NCBI GenBank assembly: GCA_028290665.1
Contig: JAQGJK010000023.1
Location: 1 to 64,000 of the forward strand
From: Devosia sp.
Lineage (GTDB): Bacteria; Pseudomonadota; Alphaproteobacteria; Rhizobiales; Devosiaceae
DNA: 64,000 nucleotides
Direction: 5' to 3'
In this document: one piece after another, positions 57,973-64,000 of the stretch
Layout of the letters: each line of letters opens with the position of its first letter
How positions within the stretch are numbered: position 1 is the stretch's first letter
Notes under the pieces: generated by a model
Seen by the model: the letters and a program-made list of their open reading frames with translations, nothing else
What the model was told of the DNA's origin: nothing
The model's database searches: none
Translations under genes and position numbers: made by a program

Positions 57973-59198
57973 CAGCCGGTCAGGGCCTCGCGGTCAGTCT
58001 TTTTCAGCCGCTCGGATTCGGATTTGAGCTGGCCGCAGGCGGCAAAGATATCGCGGCCTCGGGGCGTACGGACCGGCGAGGCGTAGCCGGCGGCATTGAC
58101 GATGTCGGCGAACTTTTCGATCCGGCTAGAAGCCGAGCAATCGTAATTGTTTCCGGGCCACGGATTGAACGGGATCAGATTAATTTTCGCCGGAATGCCG
58201 GCCAGCAGCCGCACCAGTTCGCGGGCATCGGCATCGGAATCGTTGATGTCTTTGAGCATCACGTATTCGAAGGTGATGCGCCGGGCGTTGGACAGCCCTG
58301 GATAATTCCGGCACGCGTCCAGCAATTCCCGCAACGGGTATTTCTTATTGATCGGCACCAGCATGTCGCGGAGGTCATCGCGCACGGCGTGCAGCGAAAT
58401 CGCCAGCATGACGCCGATTTCGCGGCCGGTGGGCTCGATGAACGGCACGACCCCCGAGGTCGAGAGGGTAATGCGGCGCTTCGATAATGAAACCCCGGCC
58501 TCGTCCGAGGCAATCAGCAGCGCCTGTTTGACGTTGTCGTAATTATACAGCGGCTCGCCCATGCCCATCATCACCACATTGGTGATGGCGCGGCTATCGC
58601 CCTCCGAACCGCCCGACCCACGGGGACCCGGCACCAAGCCATCTGTCGGGCGGATGCCGCCAGGGAAATCGCCGAGTCGGTCGCGCGCCATCAGGATCTG
58701 GCCAAGGATTTCGCCGGCAGTCAGATTGCGGACGAGGCGCTGGGTGCCGGTGTGGCAGAACGAACAGGTCAGCGTGCAGCCGACCTGGCTTGACACGCAG
58801 AGCGTGCCGCGCCCGGAATCCGGGATGTAGACGGTTTCGACTTCGACCGGCGGCAGGCGCGGATTGTTGGGGTCGCGGAAGCGGAACAGCCATTTGCGGG
58901 TGCCGTCGACCGAGACCTGCTCGGTAACGATCTCGGGCCGGTCGACGACAAAATTGGCCGTCAGCAGTTCCCGCAGCGGCTTGCCGATATTGGCCATCTC
59001 GGCAAAATCGGTGGTGCCGCGCTGGTAGAGCCAGTTCCACAACTGGTTGGCGCGCATCCGCGCTTCGCGCTCGGCAACGCCGTGCCCGATCAGCGCGGCG
59101 GCAAGTTCAGGACGCGCCAAACCGAGCAGCGACTGTTTGACAGGCGATGCGGCAGGCCGCAGCGCGGCGGCGTGATCAAGATTGAGGGCAATGGACAT
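57972..59198 (-). CDS. rlmN: 23S rRNA/tRNA adenine C2-methyltransferase RlmN
   Basis: A radical-SAM enzyme that methylates C2 of A2503 in 23S rRNA and A37 of several tRNAs. The 408-residue protein has the radical SAM motif [18 protein letters not shown] near residues 145-162, the N-terminal helical part [21 protein letters not shown], and [18 protein letters not shown] methyl-carrier Cys is in the C-terminal part (CGQLK). An insert with [14 protein letters not shown] near residue 195 is common in this lineage. It is first of the rlmN-HNH-GNAT unit. Confidence 0.96.
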   Translation of the reverse strand: MSIALNLDHAAALRPAASPVKQSLLGLARPELAAALIGHGVAEREARMRANQLWNWLYQRGTTDFAEMANIGKPLRELLTANFVVDRPEIVTEQVSVDGTRKWLFRFRDPNNPRLPPVEVETVYIPDSGRGTLCVSSQVGCTLTCSFCHTGTQRLVRNLTAGEILGQILMARDRLGDFPGGIRPTDGLVPGPRGSGGSEGDSRAITNVVMMGMGEPLYNYDNVKQALLIASDEAGVSLSKRRITLSTSGVVPFIEPTGREIGVMLAISLHAVRDDLRDMLVPINKKYPLRELLDACRNYPGLSNARRITFEYVMLKDINDSDADARELVRLLAGIPAKINLIPFNPWPGNNYDCSASSRIEKFADIVNAAGYASPVRTPRGRDIFAACGQLKSESERLKKTDREALTG

Positions 59199-59802
59199 TG
59201 GCTGACCATATGGGCGAGAAGCAGTGCCCGCGCAACGGGAAGGCGATCACGTCAGGATGAACTATCCTAGCACAATCCGCCGATAGCAGCCAGCGCGAGA
59301 GTAAGCCGGCTGCGGCAAGGACTTGCAACGACCCGCCCGCATTCAAGTTGCCGGGGCGCTCTCGCCTAAACCAGAAAGTCCGCCGCGGTGAGTAGCGGGT
59401 GCGTCGGGAGGATGGCGATGACCACGGAAGCACCGCTCCCCGAGCCGTCGGCGTCGTAGCGGAGGTAGCCGGTGTTATGGTTATAGGTAATGCGATCATC
59501 GGCATCGACCCGGGCGACAACAGAGTCCTTGAATTGAGACGCACTTAACGGGCCGGTGCCGAAGGCAAGAAAGAGAGCGCTAGGGCAGCCATTCAACGAC
59601 AATCTGTCGGCGGCGGCATTTGTAGAACACCGGTCTGCTTCTATGTCGAAGCGTTATCAGACTGGTCGGTCTCACGAATACACTGCGTCGCAACGCCTGG
59701 GCATGCCGCACCCCGCATGCTGGCTCTTGCCGAAGTCTGTGCGGCGTCGGATGGTAGCCGTCGATGGCTGCGGGCGGCCGCAACCTACCTTTGGGGTCAA
59801 AC
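59199..59802. other. Spacer with RTX remnant and otherwise no gene
   Basis: About 600 bp between rlmN and the MAPEG gene. It holds the truncated RTX C-terminus at 59366-59575. I see no intact gene, RNA or clear terminator in the rest. Confidence 0.75.
59366..59575 (-). pseudogene. Remnant of an RTX/hemolysin-type protein C-terminus
   Basis: The minus-strand frame has ADDRITYNHNTGYLRYDADGSGSGASVVIAILPTHPLLTAADFLV then a stop, matching the C-terminal tail of RTX calcium-binding proteins (DRIIYDxxTGxLxYDADGxG...LTAxDF). No glycine-rich nonapeptide repeats and no start or signal are upstream, so only the last 60-70 codons are left. A full RTX-repeat gene occurs at 62295-63071, but its own tail is of a different type. 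Confidence 0.75.
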
Positions 59803-60216
59803 ATGGACGCGTATGCACCGAGTATCGCCGGTCTGTTGCTGCTCTGCATCCTGTCGCTCGGGCTGGCGGTCTATTCCGGGATGCAAAAGGGGAAAGCGGG
59901 GCTGGTCGCCGGGCCAGTGTCCGATGCTCGCGACGACAATCCGCTCTACCGCATCGATCGGGCGCACATGAATTCCGTCGAGGCGCTGACGCCGCTGGCG
60001 CTGGCAGCTGTCCTTGCCATGCTGGCCGGCACCGCCCCGCTGCTGCTGGCGGCACTGGTCTGGCTGTATCTGCTGATCCGCGTCGCCCATGTTGCCGTCT
60101 ATCTCCGCGGCGGCGAACCGGCCAGGGGCGGCAAGCTCCGGACGATGCTTTATCTGCTCTCCAGCTTCGTGACGCTGGTGATTGTCATCGTGGCCTTGTG
60201 GGCAGCGCTGCTCTAG
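59803..60216 (+). CDS. MAPEG family membrane protein
   Basis: A 137-residue, four-helix membrane protein of the MAPEG group (membrane-associated proteins in eicosanoid and glutathione metabolism). The pattern includes an Arg-rich loop around IDRAHMNSVEALTPLALAAVLAMLAG (the conserved RAH-N-x-x-E block) and the third helix with the RVAHVAVYLRGGEPARG turn. ATG at 59803 gives the normal length. Substrate is unknown. It is convergent with the IalB-like gene. Confidence 0.88.
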   Translation: MDAYAPSIAGLLLLCILSLGLAVYSGMQKGKAGLVAGPVSDARDDNPLYRIDRAHMNSVEALTPLALAAVLAMLAGTAPLLLAALVWLYLLIRVAHVAVYLRGGEPARGGKLRTMLYLLSSFVTLVIVIVALWAALL

Positions 60217-60266
60217 CAGCGCGGCAGCAGCACTGGCCGGGCAGAGTTGCTTCCGCCGGTACCCGC

Positions 60267-60776
60267 TCAGCACTCGCTGTCGATGGCTTTCGAGGCAGCG
60301 GTGGCGCCGGATAGGGAGAAAGTTTCGGTGACCTTGATGCCTTTGTCGGAGGTGCCTTCGACGACGAGGCTCGAGCCGGCGCGGATGGTGCTGGAGAGGC
60401 GATCGCCCTGGCTCGGATCGTCGAGCCAGGCGGCATCATCCTTGGTGAACAGGACAAAGCTGTCGCCGCCGACGCTGACGGTGGCGGCGCTGTCGGGAGC
60501 GAAAGTGAAGCCAGCAACGAGGTTGAACTCGTTGGTAACGCTCTCGCCGGGGCGGTGCGAGATGTACAGCCACGCCGCGGTGAAACCGTCGGGCTGCGGC
60601 GACACCGTCTGCGGCTGCGACAGGGCAAAGCAGACTTCACCGGCGCCATCGGCCGTAGCGTAGCTTTTCCACTCCCGGAACACGCCCAGCTCACGCACCG
60701 ACTGGGCCGATGCAGCCCCGACAACTGCGGCTGACATGGCAAGGGCGAGAATGACGGGCTTGGGGAAAACAGTCAT
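60267..60776 (-). CDS. Invasion-associated locus B (IalB) family exported protein 1
   Basis: A 169-residue secreted or periplasmic protein with signal peptide MTVFPKPVILALAMSAAVVGAASA cut before QSVRELG. The IalB-family body has GVFREWKSYATADGAGEVCFALSQPQTVSPQ, LYISHRPGESVTNEFNLVAGF, FVLFTKDDAAWLDDPSQ, and the C-terminal EC, with a Cys pair likely bridged. IalB was named in Bartonella invasion, but the family is widespread in free-living alphaproteobacteria. A paralogue follows on the same strand at 60884-61408. Confidence 0.88.
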   Translation of the reverse strand: MTVFPKPVILALAMSAAVVGAASAQSVRELGVFREWKSYATADGAGEVCFALSQPQTVSPQPDGFTAAWLYISHRPGESVTNEFNLVAGFTFAPDSAATVSVGGDSFVLFTKDDAAWLDDPSQGDRLSSTIRAGSSLVVEGTSDKGIKVTETFSLSGATAASKAIDSEC

Positions 60777-60883
60777 GGAAAGCCTTTTGGTCCGCGCCGG
60801 ACCCTAATGCAAGTGTCCGGCCCGGTTACGAGCCGGCCGGTTTAGTACCGACCCGGCTTCAAGCTGAAGAGAGGCGACAAGGA

Positions 60884-61408
60884 TCAGGCACAAGCCTGGT
60901 CGATAGCAGTCATGGCGGCAGTGACGCCGCTTAGCGAGTAGGTATCGATGGTGTTGGTGCCGCGCTGGCTGGTGCCCTTGACGACGAGCTTGCTGCCTTT
61001 CTTGAGCGCGGCGACGAAGGTGGTTTCGTCACCGGAGCTGGCAAGCCAGGCCGCCGTGCCTTCGATGACCATCGAATAGGCCTTGCCATCGACACTGGCG
61101 GAGACGTTCGGGGTTTTGGTGTTGAACGGATAGCCGATAATGGTCTGGACCTCGTTCTTGGTGCCGAGCCCCGAGCGGTGGATGATCAAGAAATGCACCG
61201 GGTCGCGGTTGACACCGGCCGGCTGCATGTCCTGCGGCTGGCCAGAAATGTAGCAGATAACGCCATTGGCGTCGCTCGACTTCCAGGCCGTCCACTGGTT
61301 GAAGCTGCCAAGATTGGTGGCCTGCTGGGCCGTTGCCGGCAGGGCCGCGGCGAGCGTCACGGCCGCCGCTATAACGACCCGCACTAGGCCGCTCACTAAT
61401 TTGGTCAT
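60884..61408 (-). CDS. IalB family exported protein 2
   Basis: A 174-residue paralogue of the gene at 60267-60776, with a signal peptide (VVIAAAVTLAAALPATA before QQATNL), the same body layout (WTAWKSSDANGVICYISGQPQDMQP, LIIHRSGLGTKNEVQTIIGYPF, TAAWLASSGDETTF, KGTSQRGTNTIDTYSLSGVTAAMTAIDQAC) and a C-terminal Cys. ATG at 61408 follows GAGGAAG. The 107-bp gap to the next gene contains no clear terminator, so they may share a message, although each could have its own promoter. Confidence 0.88.
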   Translation of the reverse strand: MTKLVSGLVRVVIAAAVTLAAALPATAQQATNLGSFNQWTAWKSSDANGVICYISGQPQDMQPAGVNRDPVHFLIIHRSGLGTKNEVQTIIGYPFNTKTPNVSASVDGKAYSMVIEGTAAWLASSGDETTFVAALKKGSKLVVKGTSQRGTNTIDTYSLSGVTAAMTAIDQACA

Positions 61409-61620
61409 CGCCACTTCCTCGTACTGATCTCGTATCGCCCCTGGCCCGCAGGCGACGGGACTTAGCGGGGTATGGCCCGCGAAGGCCGCGCTCTCGGGTG
61501 ATCTGAGCGGCAAATTTGTCGGCAATTTGGCGCTAATCCGCTGCTTTGGATCACACCTTCGCGCTTTACGCCGCCCGCTATGGTTTGCGGGCTTATGCTG
61601 AAAAATCCGTTAAGGGACGA

Positions 61621-62166
61621 TCACGTTCCGAGTGGATAGTCCGCTTCGACGCGGTATGGCCCGCCGCCGATCGAATCTCGGCTCGAAAACAGCACGATGC
61701 GTGTCGGCGTGAAGGTCAGCGGGTCGAACCGCCCGGCTTCGGTGAGGTGGCGGGCAATTTCGATAGGGCCGATGCCGCGCAGCCGGGCGAGCGTAACATG
61801 CGGGACGAATTTACGGGCCTCAGGCTCGACCCCGGCGCGGCGCAGCAGGCGATCCTGCACGGCCTGTAGCTGCAGAAGTTCCGGCGTCGGCTCGGCTGCG
61901 GCGAACAGCGAGCGCGGGCGGTCGCCGCCGAAGGCCGCTAGCCCGGTCAGGCGGACGGGAAAACTCAGACTCTCGGCCAGCGGATCGAGTTCGCGCATGA
62001 CTTCGTTGGCAAGCGGCTGATCGACATCGCCGATGAAGCTCAGGGTGAGGTGGTAGTATTCGGGACTGATCCAGCGCGCGCCGGGCAGGCCGCCGCGTTT
62101 GAGCGACAGCAGCAGGCCGATGGCGGCCGGAACTTCAAGAGCGGTAAACAGCCGGGGCATGGCCAT
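61621..62166 (-). CDS. thpR: RNA 2',3'-cyclic phosphodiesterase ThpR
   Basis: ThpR (LigT/2H phosphoesterase) opens 2',3'-cyclic phosphates at RNA ends. The two catalytic H-x-T/S-x motifs are at YHLTLSFIG near residues 42-50 and PHVTLARLRG near residues 122-131 of this 181-residue protein. MPRLFTALEVPAAIG at the start is typical. ATG at 62166 or 62160. It is upstream of the IalB pair on the same strand but not close enough to be coupled. Confidence 0.95.
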   Translation of the reverse strand: MAMPRLFTALEVPAAIGLLLSLKRGGLPGARWISPEYYHLTLSFIGDVDQPLANEVMRELDPLAESLSFPVRLTGLAAFGGDRPRSLFAAAEPTPELLQLQAVQDRLLRRAGVEPEARKFVPHVTLARLRGIGPIEIARHLTEAGRFDPLTFTPTRIVLFSSRDSIGGGPYRVEADYPLGT

Positions 62167-62234
62167 GACCTTTGCAACGCACGGGAGCTGACCCGAACAG
62201 TGTCCGTCGCTTCAGGCCCGCAATGCAAGGTGAC

Positions 62235-62269
62235 AAAAAACCGCCGCCTGCCGGGAGAAGCAGGCGGCG
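62235..62269 (-). terminator. Intrinsic terminator of the RTX-repeat gene
   Basis: On the minus strand a perfect 10-bp GC stem (CGCCGCCTGC with GCAGGCGGCG) with an 8-base loop is followed by a run of six T residues. It starts 25 bp after the RTX gene stop. This is the clearest terminator of the window. Confidence 0.9.
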
Positions 62270-62294
62270 TCGCGTTTCAGGCCGTCAGGTCGGG

Positions 62295-63071
62295 TCAGAC
62301 GAACTCGAAGTCGAGGCCGTTGATGGTCGCCTGGTTGGTGTTCTCGATGATCAGCTGATTGCCGCCACCGAAATCGACCACCGTGTGGGCGCCCGACTGG
62401 TACTTGTCGTAGTAGACGTCGGAGTAGGTGTCGTAGCCGTTGACGTTGAGACGGATCTTGTCCGAGCCGTTTTCAAAATCCTTGATCCGATCAACGCCGC
62501 CGCCAGTGGCGTAGTAGAAGATATCGGCATTGGCGCCGCCATACAGGGTGTCGGTGCCGGCGCCGCCCGACAGGTAGTCGTTTCCGGCGCCGCCGACGAG
62601 TTGGTCATTGCCTGCATCGCCATAGAGGTAGTCGGTGCCAGCATCGCCCCAGAGCTTGTCGTTCTGGTTGCCGCCCCGCATCACATCGGTGCCGTCGCCG
62701 CCCTGCATGGTGTCGATGCCGTCATTGCCCTGCATCGAGTCGTTGCCAGTGCCGCCGCTCATCCAGTCATCGCCGGTGCCGCCAAGCATCTGGTCGTTAC
62801 CGGCATCGCCGTAAAGCGTGTCGGCATCGGCGCCGCCGCTGATGTAGTCGTTGCCATTGCCGCCATAAATGGTGTCGAGGCCGGTCTCACCATACAAATA
62901 GTCGTTGCCGTCATAGCCGTAGAGCTTGTCGCTGCCGGTGCCGCCATAGATATAGTCGGCGAGGTTGTGGCCGCCGAGGGTATCATTGCCGCCATTGCCG
63001 TACATGGTCCAGTTGTCGAGGACGTTGGCATAGGTGGCGTAGGAACCGTCCGAACCGTTGAAGGTGTGCAT
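62295..63071 (-). CDS. RTX-repeat calcium-binding protein
   Basis: A 258-residue glycine- and aspartate-rich protein. From about residue 21 it holds a long array of nonapeptide repeats of the GG-x-G-x-D-x-L type (GGNGNDYISGGADADTLYG, GAGNDYLSGGAGTDTLYGG), which form a calcium-bound parallel beta-roll. The C-terminus, ENTNQATINGLDFEFV, looks like the uncleaved type I secretion signal of such proteins. There is no N-terminal signal peptide. No type I secretion genes lie in the window, so the exporter is elsewhere. Ligand and role unknown. Confidence 0.9.
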   Translation of the reverse strand: MHTFNGSDGSYATYANVLDNWTMYGNGGNDTLGGHNLADYIYGGTGSDKLYGYDGNDYLYGETGLDTIYGGNGNDYISGGADADTLYGDAGNDQMLGGTGDDWMSGGTGNDSMQGNDGIDTMQGGDGTDVMRGGNQNDKLWGDAGTDYLYGDAGNDQLVGGAGNDYLSGGAGTDTLYGGANADIFYYATGGGVDRIKDFENGSDKIRLNVNGYDTYSDVYYDKYQSGAHTVVDFGGGNQLIIENTNQATINGLDFEFV

Positions 63072-63379
63072 TTCAGTTTCCTCTGGGGTTGAGCGCGGTT
63101 AACTGCGCATCACTCGTTGTGTGACGCCGTTATGCCGTAGCCGGGCTGAGCCTTGACTGAGGACGCCGTTCAGCTTCGGTTCAGCTTCGGGGCAGCCGAG
63201 CGGAGCATTTGCGACGGAGTGGTCAGCGCCTGTTAACGGCGTCGCCCGGCCTACGCAAATGCCGCGGCTCATCGGGTGGGAAGGCCTTGAAGTGTCGGGG
63301 GTTGACAGTCATATTATGCGCAAAGGCCCAATTTGGTCCGCCGTTGGCGGTAACCGGCTTTAGGGAAAGGGATTTCACC
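63072..63379. other. Spacer with tandem 11-bp repeat
   Basis: The 308-bp divergent spacer between the RTX gene and the Bax inhibitor gene has two adjoining copies of TTCAGCTTCGG (63169-63190) and no gene. Promoters for both genes should lie here, but I could not place them with confidence. Confidence 0.6.
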
Positions 63380-64000
63380 ATGGCAGACTTCGACCGACAG
63401 ACTATCTCTGCCCGCGCCGGATCGGCCGCGGCAATCGATGAGGGCCTGCGCAGCTATATGCTGAAGGTCTACAATTATATGGGCCTCGGCCTTGTCGTCA
63501 CCGGTGCGGTTGCGTTCTTCTTCAACCAATGGGTCATGTCGAGCGAAGCCAACATGCAGCTCGTCTACGGCAGCCCGCTCCAGTGGGTGGTCATGCTGGC
63601 GCCGCTGGGTTTCGTGCTGGCGCTGAGCTTCGGCATCAATAAAATGAGTGTCGGCGCGGCTCAACTGACCTTCTGGGGCTTCGCCGCCGTAATGGGCCTG
63701 TCGCTGTCGTCGATCTTCTCGATCTACACCGACGCCTCGATCGCCAAGGTCTTCTTCATCACCGCCGGCATGTTCGGGGCGATGAGCCTCTACGGCTACA
63801 CCACCAAGCGTGATCTGACCGCGATGGGTTCGTTCCTGACGATGGGCCTGTTCGGGATCATCATCGCCATGGTGGTCAACATCTTCCTGCAGAGCTCGGC
63901 GCTCGAGTTCATCATCTCGGCCGTTGGCGTGCTGATCTTCGTCGGCCTCACCGCCTACGATACGCAGAAAATCAAGGAAGGCTATTCGGAGTCGCACGGC
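63380..64000 (+). CDS. Bax inhibitor-1/YccA family protein, partial at window end
   Basis: The frame from ATG 63380 (after AAAGGGATTTCACC) is open to the end, so about 207 residues of a roughly 250-residue protein are seen. At least six membrane helices are visible from VYNYMGLGLVVTGAVAFFFNQW to FIISAVGVLIFVGLTAYDTQKIKEGYSE, which is the diagnostic C-terminal block of the TMBIM/BI-1 family (YccA/YbhL group), including the conserved Asp in AYDTQKI. These are inner-membrane proteins that modulate FtsH or leak calcium; the exact role here is unknown. Confidence 0.95.
   Translation, partial: MADFDRQTISARAGSAAAIDEGLRSYMLKVYNYMGLGLVVTGAVAFFFNQWVMSSEANMQLVYGSPLQWVVMLAPLGFVLALSFGINKMSVGAAQLTFWGFAAVMGLSLSSIFSIYTDASIAKVFFITAGMFGAMSLYGYTTKRDLTAMGSFLTMGLFGIIIAMVVNIFLQSSALEFIISAVGVLIFVGLTAYDTQKIKEGYSESHG

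Noticed and set aside
63302-63317. TTGACA and TATTAT upstream of the Bax inhibitor gene as a promoter
   Set aside because: Only four bases separate the two elements; the normal spacing is about 17.
63314-63997. A minus-strand frame of 227 codons at the right edge
   Set aside because: It is the shadow of the Bax inhibitor-1 family gene, which has clear family motifs and a good ribosome site.
1-64000. CRISPR array, insertion sequence, prophage, integrase or toxin-antitoxin module
   Set aside because: I looked for regular direct repeats, transposase motifs and phage structural genes and found none; the window is nearly all core genes.

Overview
The window is a contiguous, G+C-rich piece of an alphaproteobacterial chromosome, most likely from the order Hyphomicrobiales (Rhizobiales). 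The evidence is gene order and family types: mnmG-rsmG-parA-parB with parS sites inside rsmG; hemC-hemD-mitofilin-like-hemY divergent from tsaD-gpsA; DUF1674 divergent from htpX, then rsmB-heparinase-purH; the SOS cassette imuA-imuB-dnaE2 with an alphaproteobacterial GAAC-N7-GAAC LexA box; a 180-kDa type NAD-glutamate dehydrogenase; IalB-family secreted proteins; and intergenic palindromic repeats of the kind scattered through Hyphomicrobiales genomes. The family cannot be fixed by eye; a Devosia-like organism would fit. The parABS locus and gidAB genes suggest the left edge lies near the replication origin.

Layout. 1-8.4 kb: tRNA modification (mnmG), rRNA methylation (rsmG), chromosome partitioning (parA, parB), then a minus-strand leuS-lptE-holA operon and a divergent YggS-type PLP protein. 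8.4-12.2 kb: a MarR regulator facing cytochrome b561, an orphan OmpR-type response regulator, a cNMP-domain protein, RidA and exonuclease III. 12.3-18.1 kb: the mutagenesis cassette. 18.2-24.9 kb: TerB-like protein, pyrophosphatase, argC, deoD, an ArsR/SRPBCC/GFA operon and a membrane diguanylate cyclase. 25.0-27.2 kb: an unnamed two-gene unit, a four-TM protein plus a ClpP-fold membrane-anchored protein. 27.3-36.5 kb: a small unknown protein, LolA, a frameshifted transhydrogenase, a repeat-rich gap, PhhB, a GGDEF-EAL protein, a FeeM-like acyltransferase, a gamma carbonic anhydrase, a decayed nudC and tRNA-Thr(CGT). 36.6-49.9 kb: heme synthesis, tsaD-gpsA, small conserved genes, htpX, rsmB, heparinase-like protein and purH. 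49.9-56.7 kb: NAD-glutamate dehydrogenase, leuC and a zincin-like protein. 56.7-64 kb: a second copy of the small unknown family, rlmN-HNH-GNAT, an RTX remnant, MAPEG, two IalB-type proteins, thpR, an RTX-repeat protein with a clear terminator, and the start of a Bax inhibitor-1 family gene.

Most of the window is housekeeping core genome. The parts worth attention are the ClpP-like pair at 25.0-27.2 kb, the two dispersed members of the small unknown family, the GGDEF-EAL/FeeM-like neighbours, two decaying genes (nudC and an RTX tail), the transhydrogenase frameshift, and a repeat family that supplies the stop codons of two genes. No CRISPR array, insertion sequence, prophage or recognised defence system was seen.
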